Source: DATLSM01 sp035534175 (GTDB lineage Bacteria > Actinomycetota > Thermoleophilia > Solirubrobacterales > 70-9). From it: 64,000 bases of DNA. Where the stretch lies: contig DATLSM010000073.1 in assembly GCA_035534175.1 (NCBI GenBank), positions 5,641 to 69,640 of the forward strand, in the 5' to 3' direction. The translations under genes and the position numbers were made by a program. Below are positions 49,125 to 60,130 of the stretch, piece by piece (position 1 is the stretch's first letter; each line of letters begins with the position of its first letter). Below the pieces are notes generated by a model, which had not been told where the DNA came from, did no database searches, and saw nothing but the letters and a program-made list of their open reading frames with translations.

Positions 49125-50597
49125 GTGACCCAACCGCCCGAACTCTCCGACGTCCTTCGCGATAGGCGGGTGAAGCTGGAGCGGATCCGCGCGGCGGGGA
49201 TCGATCCGTTCCCGCACGAGTTCGCCGGACGGGAGGAGATCGCCGAGGTGCGGGCCGCCCATCAGGGTCTGGCGCCGGGGATGGAGACGGACTCCGCGCA
49301 TCGGGTCGCCGGGCGCATCGTCGCCCGGCGCGGCCACGGCAAGGCGGCTTTCCTCGATCTTCGCGACGGCAGCGGCCAGATCCAGCTCCATGCCCGTGAG
49401 GACTCGCTCGGACCGGAGGCCTTCGAGCTGCTGGTACACCTCGACCTCGGCGACATCGTCGGCGTGGAGGGGACGGCGATGACCACGCGCAGCGGCGGCG
49501 AGCTGACCCTGGGGCTCGGCCGCTGGCGCCTGCTGGCCAAGAGTCTCAGACCCCCGCCCGGCAAGTTCCACGGCCTGGAGGACACCGAGACCCGGTACCG
49601 GCGGCGCGAGCTGGACCTGATCGCCAATGAGGAGAGCCGCCGTCTCTTTGCCCTCCGGGCCCGTACGGTGAGCGAGGTCCGCCGCTGGCTGGACGAGCAC
49701 GGCTTCCTCGAGGTCGAGACCCCGATCCTGCAGCCGCTCTACGGCGGCGCGCTCGCCCGGCCCTTCGTCACCCATCACAACGCCCTCGATCGCGACCTCT
49801 ACCTGCGGATCGCCAGCGAGCTGTACCTGAAGCGTCTGGTCGTCGGCGGCATCGACCGGGTCTATGAGCTCGGCAAGGATTTCCGCAACGAGGGCGTCTC
49901 CCACAAGCACAACCCCGAGTTCACGATGCTCGAGTGGTATGAGGCCTATGCCGACTACGAGAAGACGGCGCGCGACCTGGAGCTGCTGGTCGCCGAGGTG
50001 GTGGAGCGTGTGCTGGGGACGACCAGGGTTTCGCGCGGGGACACGGAGGTCGACTTCGCCCCCCCTTGGAGGCGGGTGACCCTGCGCTCGGCGATCGCCG
50101 AGCGCAGCGGGATCGACATCGCCGAGCACCCGACGCGCGAGACCCTGGCGGCGGCGATGGGCAGCGAGCCAGATCCCGCCGAGGGCTGGGGCAAGCTGGT
50201 CGACGGCCTGCTCTCCAGGGAGGTCGAGCCGCACCTGATCCAGCCCACCTTCGTCTTCGATTACCCGCCCGAGCTGTCCCCGTTCGCCAAGGCCCATCGC
50301 TCCGAGGAGGGTCTGGTCGAGCGCTGGGAGGCGTTTAGCGGTGGAGTCGAGATCGCCAACTCCTTCAGCGAGCTGAACGATCCCGATGAGCAGCGCCGAC
50401 GCTTCGAACAGCAGGCTGCCGAGCTGCGCCGTGGTGACCAGGAGGCCCAGCCTTTCGATCAGGCATTTCTCGAGGCGCTGGAACAGGGGATGCCCCCGAC
50501 TGGCGGAGTCGGCTTGGGAATCGATCGGCTGGTGATGATGCTGACCGGGGCCCAAAGCCTGCGCGAGGTTCTGCTCTTCCCCTCGATGCGGTCCTGA
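49125..50597 (+). CDS. lysS: Lysyl-tRNA synthetase, class II
   Basis: A 490-aa enzyme: N-terminal OB anticodon-binding domain (HRVAGRIVARRGHGKAAFLDLRDGSGQIQ) and class II catalytic core with motif 2 (GKDFRNEGVSHKHNPEFTMLEWYEAY) and motif 3 (GVGLGIDRLVMMLTG). The GTG at 49125 gives the usual N-terminus. A TACGCT -10 at 49062-49067, 57 nt upstream, would give a short leader; CCAGTGG/CCACTGG arms (49027-49059) just before it may end the greA transcript. Confidence 0.95.
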   Translation: MTQPPELSDVLRDRRVKLERIRAAGIDPFPHEFAGREEIAEVRAAHQGLAPGMETDSAHRVAGRIVARRGHGKAAFLDLRDGSGQIQLHAREDSLGPEAFELLVHLDLGDIVGVEGTAMTTRSGGELTLGLGRWRLLAKSLRPPPGKFHGLEDTETRYRRRELDLIANEESRRLFALRARTVSEVRRWLDEHGFLEVETPILQPLYGGALARPFVTHHNALDRDLYLRIASELYLKRLVVGGIDRVYELGKDFRNEGVSHKHNPEFTMLEWYEAYADYEKTARDLELLVAEVVERVLGTTRVSRGDTEVDFAPPWRRVTLRSAIAERSGIDIAEHPTRETLAAAMGSEPDPAEGWGKLVDGLLSREVEPHLIQPTFVFDYPPELSPFAKAHRSEEGLVERWEAFSGGVEIANSFSELNDPDEQRRRFEQQAAELRRGDQEAQPFDQAFLEALEQGMPPTGGVGLGIDRLVMMLTGAQSLREVLLFPSMRS

Positions 50598-50677
50598 TCT
50601 CGGCGAAAAAAGCCGCTTAGAGCGGAAATTCAGCCCACAAAGCCGGTTGGGTGCTGTCGGTATCGTTTAGAGGGCAC

Positions 50678-50746
50678 ATGGGCGCTTGCCGATATTCGAT
50701 TGGCGTCTGCGGTACTTCCCCGACCGAACCGAGTTGGAAAAGGTAG
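50678..50746 (+). CDS. Possible 22-codon leader ORF upstream of clpC
   Basis: ATG at 50678 lies 11 nt after TATCGT and opens a 22-codon frame with two Cys (start GACRYSIGVCG, end SWKR). Its TAG stop (50744-50746) abuts the GAGAGG ribosome binding site of clpC, so its translation could influence clpC initiation. There is no Shine-Dalgarno. Speculative. Confidence 0.3.
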   Translation: MGACRYSIGVCGTSPTEPSWKR

Positions 50747-50756
50747 AGAGGTTCCA

Positions 50757-53348
<2,592 letters not shown>

Positions 53349-53359
53349 GCGCCGCGCGG

Positions 53360-54490
53360 GTGCCTGAGCCGGGCCGCAGCGCGATCGGGACCTGGAGCGG
53401 CGGCAGGTACCTGCATTTCGGCGAGGCGATCGAGGAGGAGCGGCTGGCCGCCCTGCTTTGCCCCGGTGAGGGGATCGACACTGTCCTCACCGCCGATGCC
53501 TACGGCCAGGGAGAGGCCGATCGGCTGCTCGGACGGGCCCTGGCCGGCGTGCCGCGCGGCTCCTACTGCCTGGCCGGCGCGGTCGGCCACGACTTCTACG
53601 CGGGCCAGCGCGACGGCCCACGCGGCTTTCCCCGCTTCACCGACCCCAGCCTGCGCGGAGCCGCCGACTACGCCGACTACCTGCGAATGGCGGCGGAGCG
53701 CAGCCTGGAGCGCCTCGGCGCCTCATCCTTCGATCTGCTGCTCCTCCACAACCCCGACCGCATCGGCTACTCCAGCGAGGCGGTCTGGGACGGGATGGAG
53801 GCGCTGCGGCAGGGCGGCCTGACGGCTCGGCTCGGCATCGCCCCGGGGCCGGCCAACGGCTTCACCATCGACCTGATCGCCTGCCTCGAGCGCTTCGGCG
53901 AGCGGATCGACTGGGCGATGATCATCCTCAACCCGTTCGAGCCCTGGCCCGGGGAGCTGTGCCTTGATGCCGCCGCTCGCCACGGAGTGCGGGTGCTCAC
54001 CCGCGTGGTCGATTACGGCGGCCTCTTCTGGGGAGACCTGCAGCCGGGGATGGAGCTGGGCAAAGGGGATCACCGCAGCTTCCGGCCTCCCGGTTGGATC
54101 GAGGCCGGCCTGGAGAAGCTGGGCCGCGTGGTGCCGCTCGGCGAGCGCCTCGGCCTGACCCCGATCCAGCTCGCCTGTCAGTGGAACCTCGCCCACCCGG
54201 CGGTCGAGTGCGTCGTGCCGACGCTGATCCAGGAGGCGGGCGAGGGCGCCCGCCCGATCGAGGCCAAGCGGGCAGAGCTGGCGGCGCTGCCCGCCGAGCC
54301 ACGGCTCGGTGAGGCAGAGGTGGCGGCGATCCGGGCGGTCGGCGACAACGCCGGCGCCATGATGCTGAAGGGCGCCAGCCCCGAACATCGGGGGGAGGAG
54401 CGACCCGACCGCTGGGCGCTGAGTGAGGATCTGACCGAGGTGGGCGCACGCTGGGGCATCGACCCCTCCCGGGACCTGGTCGCCACTTAG
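53360..54490 (+). CDS. Aldo/keto reductase-like protein with altered catalytic tetrad
   Basis: A 376-aa TIM-barrel protein of the aldo/keto reductase family. Asp and Tyr are in LTADAYGQGEADRLLGRAL and His in DLLLLHNPDR, but the stretch that normally carries the catalytic Lys (ATKVG-like) reads LAGAVGHDF, without Lys. It begins 11 bp after clpC with a GTG and may be cotranscribed. NADPH binding at the C-terminus (VVPTLIQEAGEGARPIEA) looks weaker than usual. It could be a reductase with changed chemistry or a non-enzymatic relative. Confidence 0.8.
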   Translation: MPEPGRSAIGTWSGGRYLHFGEAIEEERLAALLCPGEGIDTVLTADAYGQGEADRLLGRALAGVPRGSYCLAGAVGHDFYAGQRDGPRGFPRFTDPSLRGAADYADYLRMAAERSLERLGASSFDLLLLHNPDRIGYSSEAVWDGMEALRQGGLTARLGIAPGPANGFTIDLIACLERFGERIDWAMIILNPFEPWPGELCLDAAARHGVRVLTRVVDYGGLFWGDLQPGMELGKGDHRSFRPPGWIEAGLEKLGRVVPLGERLGLTPIQLACQWNLAHPAVECVVPTLIQEAGEGARPIEAKRAELAALPAEPRLGEAEVAAIRAVGDNAGAMMLKGASPEHRGEERPDRWALSEDLTEVGARWGIDPSRDLVAT

Positions 54491-54587
54491 CCGGGTTTGG
54501 GACCCGCCTCGGCCCGCGGGCTTGACAAAGCCTATCCCGACCTTTCCACACGGATATCACCGGGCCGCATTCCAGAGCGCTTTTTGG

Positions 54588-54593
54588 CATCCT
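54588..54593 (+). promoter_or_regulatory. -10 element CATCCT, leaderless promoter of disA
   Basis: CATCCT ends 8 nt before the ATG at 54602, which supports that start over an upstream one at 54497. Confidence 0.4.
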
Positions 54594-54601
54594 GGCTGGC
54601 G

Positions 54602-55714
54602 ATGCCTTCTTTGTCTGGGGATGAGCTGCATGAGCTGTCTGAACGACAGGATCCCCGGCTAGTAAGGGCCCTTGACGTCGTTGCTCCGGGCAGCGCCCTG
54701 CGCGAGGGGATCGACAACATCGTCCACTCGCGGACCGGCGGCCTGATCGTCGTCGGGGACCTGGAGAACGTTTCCCACCTGCTCTCTGGCGGAATCAAGC
54801 TGGACATCGACTACACCCCGGCGATGCTCTACCAGGTGGCGAAGATGGACGGGGCGATAGTCCTCAACGCCGAGGCGACGAACATCGCCTGGGCCAACGT
54901 CCAGCTGATGCCGGATCCGACCATCCTCTCCTCCGAGACAGGCACCCGCCACCGAACCGCCGAGCGCGTCTCCAAACAGACCGACGCCCTGGTGGTGGCG
55001 ATCTCCCAGCGCCGCGACGTGGTCTCCCTCTACGTGGAGGGAACGAAGTACATCCTCCAGGACATTCCCGCGGTGCTGGCCAAGGCCAACCAGGGGCTGG
55101 CGACGCTGGACAAGTACCGCGACCGGCTCGATCAGGTCTCCACCCGCCTCACCGTGCTGGAGTTCGAGGGCGGCGGCGTTCTCTACGACGTGCTCGCCGT
55201 TCTCCAGCGGGCCGAGCTGGTGACGCGGATGGCGGTCGAGGTCGAGCGCTACATCGTCGAGCTCGGCACCGAGGGCCGCCTGATCGAGATGCAGCTGGAG
55301 GAGACGATGGTCGGTGTTGCGGCCGACAAGACGGCGCTGGTTCGTGACTACTCGGTCGAGGACTCCGAGCAGAACCTCGCCGCCGTCCTCCAGGCGCTGG
55401 CCCGGATGCCGCACCAAGATGTGCTCGACTTCGGCCGGCTGGCCGAGATGCTCGGCTATGACCGTAAGCTGAACACCCTGGATTTTCCGATCGCGCCGCG
55501 CGGCTACCGCGTACTTGGGCGAATCCCTCGGGTCCCAAAGCTTGTCGTCCAGAAGATCATCCAGGAGCTCGGCGGTTTGGAGGAGGTCCTGGCGGCCTCT
55601 GACGCCGATCTGGAGGCCGTCGACGGAGTGGGCCCCACCAGGGCCAAGGACATCCGCGAGGGCCTGCGCAGGCTTCAGGAGGTCGACATGGTCGACCGGT
55701 ACCTGCAGAACTGA
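54602..55714 (+). CDS. disA: DNA integrity scanning diadenylate cyclase DisA
   Basis: A 370-aa c-di-AMP synthase. The DAC domain shows DGA (about 83-85) and RHRTAERVSKQTDALVV (RHRT about 116-119), the ATP-binding and catalytic motifs. A helical spine follows, and the C-terminal helix-hairpin-helix domain (LAASDADLEAVDGVGPTRAKDIREGLRRL) binds branched DNA. It signals genome integrity. The length matches B. subtilis DisA (about 360) when ATG 54602 is used. It is followed by carD after 5 bp. Confidence 0.95.
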   Translation: MPSLSGDELHELSERQDPRLVRALDVVAPGSALREGIDNIVHSRTGGLIVVGDLENVSHLLSGGIKLDIDYTPAMLYQVAKMDGAIVLNAEATNIAWANVQLMPDPTILSSETGTRHRTAERVSKQTDALVVAISQRRDVVSLYVEGTKYILQDIPAVLAKANQGLATLDKYRDRLDQVSTRLTVLEFEGGGVLYDVLAVLQRAELVTRMAVEVERYIVELGTEGRLIEMQLEETMVGVAADKTALVRDYSVEDSEQNLAAVLQALARMPHQDVLDFGRLAEMLGYDRKLNTLDFPIAPRGYRVLGRIPRVPKLVVQKIIQELGGLEEVLAASDADLEAVDGVGPTRAKDIREGLRRLQEVDMVDRYLQN

Positions 55715-55719
55715 CGGCG

Positions 55720-56310
55720 ATGAGCGCCGTCGCAAATCGAAAGGAGCAAGAGATTCCCCAGCTAGAGGAGGCCATGGAGGCAGGCTTCGAGGAGGACGTC
55801 GTCTACGTCTGCGACTTCGAGGAGGGAGACAAGGTCGTATATCCACACCACGGAGCCGGCCTCGTGCTGAAGAAAGAGACCCGGGAGCTGATGGGGTGCG
55901 AGCGTGAATACCTGACGATCAAGATCCTCCACAACGAACTCACGGTGATGGTCCCCTGTGAAAACGCCGGTCTGGCAGGGCTGCGGCGCGTGATCGATGA
56001 GGAAGAGATCAAGAAGGTGACCGATGTCCTCACCGACGATGTGTCGGAGATGCCGAAGAATTGGAACCGGCGCTTCAAGTACAACCGGGAGAAGATCAAG
56101 ACCGGCGACGTGTTCGAGCTGGCCGAGGTTGTCCGCAACCTGGCGATTCGCGAGATGGAGAAGGGTCTCTCCACCGGCGAGAAGCAGATGTACACGCGGG
56201 CGAAGAAGATTCTCGCCTCGGAGTTCATGTACGCGCTGGACAAGGACGAGGAGGGGGCGGAGGAGTACCTCGACGGGCTGCTGGAGGAGCGCTTCGCCGC
56301 CACGGCCTAG
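55720..56310 (+). CDS. carD: CarD-family RNA polymerase-binding transcription regulator
   Basis: A 196-aa global regulator that stabilises open promoter complexes. The N-terminal RNAP-interaction (Tudor-like) domain is FEEGDKVVYPHHGAGLVLKKETREL, then LTIKILHNELTVMVPCENAGLAGLR; the C-terminal helical DNA-binding domain contains MPKNWNRRFKYNREKIKTGDVFELAEVVRNL. About 30 extra N-terminal residues (KEQEIPQLEEAMEAG) are acidic and longer than in mycobacteria. The disA-carD-ispD linkage is typical of actinobacteria. Confidence 0.95.
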   Translation: MSAVANRKEQEIPQLEEAMEAGFEEDVVYVCDFEEGDKVVYPHHGAGLVLKKETRELMGCEREYLTIKILHNELTVMVPCENAGLAGLRRVIDEEEIKKVTDVLTDDVSEMPKNWNRRFKYNREKIKTGDVFELAEVVRNLAIREMEKGLSTGEKQMYTRAKKILASEFMYALDKDEEGAEEYLDGLLEERFAATA

Positions 56311-56311
56311 C

Positions 56312-56317
56312 AGGGAG
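56312..56317 (+). promoter_or_regulatory. Ribosome binding site AGGGAG before ispD, pointing at a GTC codon
   Basis: AGGGAG is 6 nt before GTC at 56324, normal spacing for initiation, yet the codon is GTC and not GTG. Confidence 0.5.
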
Positions 56318-56323
56318 ACCTCC

Positions 56324-57028
56324 GTCACCGCGGCGATCGCGGCCGCCGGCTCCGGGGAGAGGCTCGGAGCCGGCGGCCCGAAGGCCTTCGTGGCGCTGGC
56401 CGGCAGGCCGATGATCGAGTGGTCGATCGCGGCCTTTCGCTCCGCTCGGCCGGTCGGCTCGATACTCATCGCCACACCGCCCGGCCATCTCCACGATCTC
56501 ACCGGCGATGACCTCGGCCTGGTCGCCGGCGGCAAGACGAGGGCCGAATCGGTCGCCAACGCTCTGGCGGCAGTCGACACCGAGCTGGTGGCGATCCACG
56601 ATGCGGCCCGGCCGCTCGTCACCCCAGGGTTGATCGAGGACCTGATCGCCGCCCTCCTCGCGGATCCCGGCGCCGCCGGGGTGATCGCCGCAGCCCCGCT
56701 CACCGACACGATCAAGCAGGTAGGCCCCAGCGCGAGCGGGCCTGGGGCTCGGGTCTCGGGCCCCCCGGCGGGGGAGCTGGTGATCGAGAGGACCCTCGAT
56801 CGCTCGCGCCTGTGGGCGGCGCAGACCCCACAGGTCTTTCGCACCGATGCCCTGCGAGCCGCGCTGGCCCCCGATCTCCGGCACAGCGCCGCGGCGACCG
56901 ATGAGGCGAGCCTGGTCGAGGCGGCGGGGGGGAGGGTGCTGATCCATCCGGCCCCGGCGGAGAACCTCAAGGTGACCACGCCCCTGGACTTAAGGCTCGC
57001 CGCAGTGCTGTTGGCCAAGGCGGGGTAG
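56324..57028 (+). CDS. ispD: 2-C-methyl-D-erythritol 4-phosphate cytidylyltransferase, no canonical start codon visible
   Basis: About 234 aa catalysing the third MEP-pathway step (CTP + MEP to CDP-ME). Motifs: AAIAAAGSGERLGAGGPKAF (CTP loop), IHDAARPLVTP, AAPLTDTIKQV, AQTPQVFRTDAL, ATDEASLVE and ENLKVTTPLDL. The frame before the CTP loop has no ATG, GTG or TTG after the carD stop. The nearest in-frame codons are GTC 56324 (6 nt after AGGGAG) and ATC 56336; the next true start, a TTG some 195 bp upstream, is deep inside carD. The start is therefore either a non-canonical GTC or a base error. Confidence 0.88.
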   Translation, partial: VTAAIAAAGSGERLGAGGPKAFVALAGRPMIEWSIAAFRSARPVGSILIATPPGHLHDLTGDDLGLVAGGKTRAESVANALAAVDTELVAIHDAARPLVTPGLIEDLIAALLADPGAAGVIAAAPLTDTIKQVGPSASGPGARVSGPPAGELVIERTLDRSRLWAAQTPQVFRTDALRAALAPDLRHSAAATDEASLVEAAGGRVLIHPAPAENLKVTTPLDLRLAAVLLAKAG

Positions 57029-57048
57029 CGCAGGCGCCAGCACGACGG

Positions 57049-57054
57049 TAGCGT
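57049..57054 (+). promoter_or_regulatory. -10 element TAGCGT, leaderless promoter of the PHP gene
   Basis: TAGCGT ends 8 nt before the GTG at 57063. Confidence 0.5.
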
Positions 57055-57062
57055 GCGGCCGC

Positions 57063-57911
57063 GTGCTGACCGACTACCACCTCCATCTGCGCCCCGACGA
57101 GGACGACACCCCGGCGGAGCGCTTCTTCACCCTGGAGAACGTGGAGCGCTACATCGCCGCGGCGGAGGCGGCGGGTGTGGGTGAGCTCGGCGTCTCCGAG
57201 CACGTCTATCGCTTCACCCAGGCGCTCGAGCTCTGGCGCCACCCGTTCTGGGAGGAGTGCGCCCGCGATGACCTCGACGCCTACTGCGAGTTCGTGCGGG
57301 GCACGCCGTTGAGGCTCGGCCTGGAGTGTGACTTCATCCCCGGCGCCGAGGAGCGCACCGCCGCCCTGCTGGAGGCCCGCGAGCTGGACTACGTCATCGG
57401 CTCCGTCCACTTCCTCGGCGAGCGCGCCGTCGACCACGACGGCTGGGACGTCTGGGAGGGCGGGGGGGACGCGGATCAGGTTTGGCGCCGCTACTTCGCC
57501 ACCCTCGCCCAATGCGCCAGGTCCGGCCTGTTCGACGTGCTCGCCCATCCCGACCTGGTCAAGGTCTGGGGCCCCGGACGGCCCCGGCCCCAGCGTGATC
57601 CCCGCTACTTCTACGAGCCGGCGGTGGAGGCGATAGCCGAGAGCGGAATCGCCGTGGAGATATCCACCGCGGGCCTGCGCAAGCCGGTGGGTGAGATCTA
57701 TCCGGCGCCGGCCTTCGCCCGGATGTGCGTCGAGGCGGGGGCCGACTTCGCCCTCTCCTCCGATGCTCACCTTCCCGAGCAGGTCGGCTTCGGCTATCAG
57801 CGGGCAATCGAGCTTCTCGCCGATCTTGGCGTCGGCGAGATCTGCGTCTTCGAGGGGCGCCAGCGGCGGCTGGAGCCAATCGGCGCCGAGTGCGGAAAGA
57901 TTGAGCAGTGA
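57063..57911 (+). CDS. PHP-domain phosphatase, histidinol-phosphatase (HisK-type)-like
   Basis: A 282-aa metal-dependent phosphoesterase. The PHP metal motifs are DYHLHLRPDE, GVSEHVYR, VIGSVHFLG, DVLAHPDLVK and LSSDAHLPEQ, an almost complete set for a trinuclear site. The closest well-known group is the PHP histidinol-phosphatases of histidine synthesis, but no his genes are adjacent, so another phosphomonoester is possible. It is inserted between ispD and ispF, has its own promoter, and is followed by ispF after 13 bp. Confidence 0.88.
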   Translation: MLTDYHLHLRPDEDDTPAERFFTLENVERYIAAAEAAGVGELGVSEHVYRFTQALELWRHPFWEECARDDLDAYCEFVRGTPLRLGLECDFIPGAEERTAALLEARELDYVIGSVHFLGERAVDHDGWDVWEGGGDADQVWRRYFATLAQCARSGLFDVLAHPDLVKVWGPGRPRPQRDPRYFYEPAVEAIAESGIAVEISTAGLRKPVGEIYPAPAFARMCVEAGADFALSSDAHLPEQVGFGYQRAIELLADLGVGEICVFEGRQRRLEPIGAECGKIEQ

Positions 57912-57924
57912 GGCGGGCAACCTG

Positions 57925-58389
57925 ATGTCTGTGGGGATCGGCTATGACAGCCACCGCTTCGTCGAGGGCCGGCGCCTGGTGCTCGGCGGCGTGGAGATCG
58001 CCCACGATCGCGGTCTGGCCGGCCATTCCGATGCCGACGTCCTCACCCACGCGGTTATCGACGCGCTGCTCGGCAGCGCCTCGGCAGGGGACATCGGGAC
58101 GCTGTTCCCCGACGCGGAGGCGCGATGGAAGGACGCCGACTCGATCGATCTGCTGCGTATCGTCGTCGCCACCGTGCCCGGCCGGATCGTCAACATCGAC
58201 GCCACCCTTGTTTGTGAGCAGCCGCGGCTGGCGCCATATCGGGCCGAGATGGAGCGAATCGTGGCCGAGGTGACGTCTGCCAGGGTCAACGTCAAGGCGA
58301 CGACAAACGAGGGGATGGGCTGGATCGGCCGCGGCGAGGGAATCGCCTGCATCGCCGTCGCCTCGGTCGAGGGGGAATCAATCATCTAG
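57925..58389 (+). CDS. ispF: 2-C-methyl-D-erythritol 2,4-cyclodiphosphate synthase
   Basis: A 154-aa enzyme of the MEP isoprenoid pathway, forming the cyclic diphosphate from CDP-ME-2-phosphate. The zinc site is IGYDSHRF (Asp and His), with GHSDADVLTHAVIDALLGSA, GDIGTLFPD and VKATTNEGMGWIGRGEGIA. It normally works as a trimer. The ATG at 57925 has GAGGCGGG upstream. The usual IspD-IspF adjacency is broken here by the PHP gene. Confidence 0.95.
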   Translation: MSVGIGYDSHRFVEGRRLVLGGVEIAHDRGLAGHSDADVLTHAVIDALLGSASAGDIGTLFPDAEARWKDADSIDLLRIVVATVPGRIVNIDATLVCEQPRLAPYRAEMERIVAEVTSARVNVKATTNEGMGWIGRGEGIACIAVASVEGESII

Positions 58390-58402
58390 GCTTCCCGCTC
58401 CG

Positions 58403-60055
58403 ATGGGGAATCTCAGCTCGATCGTGTCGAACTCCCGCGAGTCGGTCTCCGATGCCGTCTTCGAGATCAGGGTGCTGCACGAGGCGGGGATCCTGCGACC
58501 GCTGCGTCCCGATCGGGCGGGCAGGATCGGCGCCACCTTCATCCGCTGGGGGGCCTCGCCGGCCACCGGCATCGCGATCGCCGCAATCCACTACCCGCAC
58601 GAGATCGCGCTGATCGACGAGCGCGGCTCGCTCAGCTTCGAGCGGGTCCACCGACGCTCCAACGCCCTGGCGCATGCCTTCGCCGAGATGGGGATCGGCT
58701 ACGGAGACGGGGTCGGGATCATGTGTCGCAATCACCGGGGCTTCGTCGAGGCGACCCTCGCCGCGGCCAAGCTCGGGGCCAGCGCCCTGTACCTGAACAC
58801 GATGTTCGCCGGTCCGCAGCTGGCCGAGGTGACGAGGCGCGAGGGCCCCAAGGTGCTGGTCTATGACGAGGAGTTCACCGGTCTGCTGGAGGGGGTCGAC
58901 GGGAGCGTGGCCCGCGTCGTCGGCTGGTGTGACAGCGAGGCGCCGGGCGAGACGACGCTCGAGCAGCTGATCACCGGGGGCGAGGAATCGAACCTCAAGC
59001 CGCCCCCCGACAAACCACGTTTCGTGATCCTCACCTCCGGCACAACCGGGACCCCGAAGGGTGCCCAGCGCTCCAGCCCCGACGGCCTGCTGGCGATGGC
59101 CGCGCTGATCGAGAGGATCCCCTACCGAGCCCGCGAGACGATGGTGATCGCCGCTCCGCTCTTTCACTCCTGGGGCTTCTTTCACTTCGTGATCAGCCTG
59201 CCGACCGCCTCGACGATGGTCCTGCGCCGGCGCTTTGACCCCGAGGACACCCTGCTCGCCGTGGGGGAAAGCCGCGCCCAGGTGCTGGCCGCGGTGCCGG
59301 TGATGATCCAACGCATCCTCCAGCTCCCCGACCAGACGCTCGCCAACTACGACCTCTCCTCGCTCAGGATCACCGCGCTCTCCGGTTCGGCCCTGCCGGG
59401 GGAGCTGGCGACCGCCTGGATGGATCGCTTTGGCGATTCGGTCTACAACCTCTACGGCTCGACCGAGGTCGCCTACGCGACCGTCGCCACACCAACCGAT
59501 CTTCGCGCCGCGCCCGGCACCGCCGGGCGCCCGCCGCGCGGCACGGCTGTGCGGCTCTATGACGGGGAGGGGCGAGAGGTGAGGCGGGGCGAGGTCGGCC
59601 GGATCTTCGTCGGCAACGAGATGTCCTTCGAGGGCTACACCGGCGGCGGCGGCAAAGAGGCGATCGACGGCCTGCTCTCCAGCGGAGACGTCGGCCACAT
59701 CGACCCCGCCGGGCGGCTCTTCATCGATGGTCGCGACGACGAGATGATCGTCTCCGGCGGCGAGAACGTCTTCCCGCGCGAGGTCGAGGATCTGCTCGCC
59801 GATCTCGACGCCGTGGTGGAGGCGGCGGTGATCGGGGTCGAGGACGAGGAGTTCGGCCAGCGCCTGAAGGCCTTCGTCGTGCTCACCGAGGATGGGCAGC
59901 TCTCCGAGGAGGAGCTCAAGGCCCACGTCAAGGCCAACCTCGCCTCATACAAGGCTCCGCGCGAGGTCGAGTTCCTCGAGGAGCTGCCGCGCAACGCGAC
60001 GGGCAAGATCCTCAAGCGCGAGCTGCGCGAGCGCGAGACGCAGAAGACGGCCTGA
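58403..60055 (+). CDS. Acyl-CoA synthetase / AMP-dependent ligase
   Basis: A 550-aa adenylating enzyme. Core motifs are LTSGTTGTPKGAQ (P-loop), LYGSTEVAYATVA, SSGDVGHIDPAGRLFIDGRDDEMI, GGENVFPREVEDLL, and the catalytic Lys in NATGKILKREL. It activates a carboxylic acid to acyl-AMP then acyl-CoA, most likely a fatty acid given the beta-oxidation genes in the window. TAGGCT overlapping the ispF stop ends 10 nt before the ATG. It is an insertion relative to the usual ispF-cysS neighbourhood. Confidence 0.92.
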   Translation: MGNLSSIVSNSRESVSDAVFEIRVLHEAGILRPLRPDRAGRIGATFIRWGASPATGIAIAAIHYPHEIALIDERGSLSFERVHRRSNALAHAFAEMGIGYGDGVGIMCRNHRGFVEATLAAAKLGASALYLNTMFAGPQLAEVTRREGPKVLVYDEEFTGLLEGVDGSVARVVGWCDSEAPGETTLEQLITGGEESNLKPPPDKPRFVILTSGTTGTPKGAQRSSPDGLLAMAALIERIPYRARETMVIAAPLFHSWGFFHFVISLPTASTMVLRRRFDPEDTLLAVGESRAQVLAAVPVMIQRILQLPDQTLANYDLSSLRITALSGSALPGELATAWMDRFGDSVYNLYGSTEVAYATVATPTDLRAAPGTAGRPPRGTAVRLYDGEGREVRRGEVGRIFVGNEMSFEGYTGGGGKEAIDGLLSSGDVGHIDPAGRLFIDGRDDEMIVSGGENVFPREVEDLLADLDAVVEAAVIGVEDEEFGQRLKAFVVLTEDGQLSEEELKAHVKANLASYKAPREVEFLEELPRNATGKILKRELRERETQKTA

Positions 60056-60116
60056 GCCGGCGCAAATTGCGCCTTTTCGGCCGCCGCGGGGGTGGCATCG
60101 CCTCCGATGCCCATAG

Positions 60117-60122
60117 TAGGTT
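60117..60122 (+). promoter_or_regulatory. -10 element TAGGTT, leaderless promoter of the coiled-coil gene
   Basis: TAGGTT ends 8 nt before the ATG at 60131. Confidence 0.45.
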
Positions 60123-60130
60123 GGCGCTCA

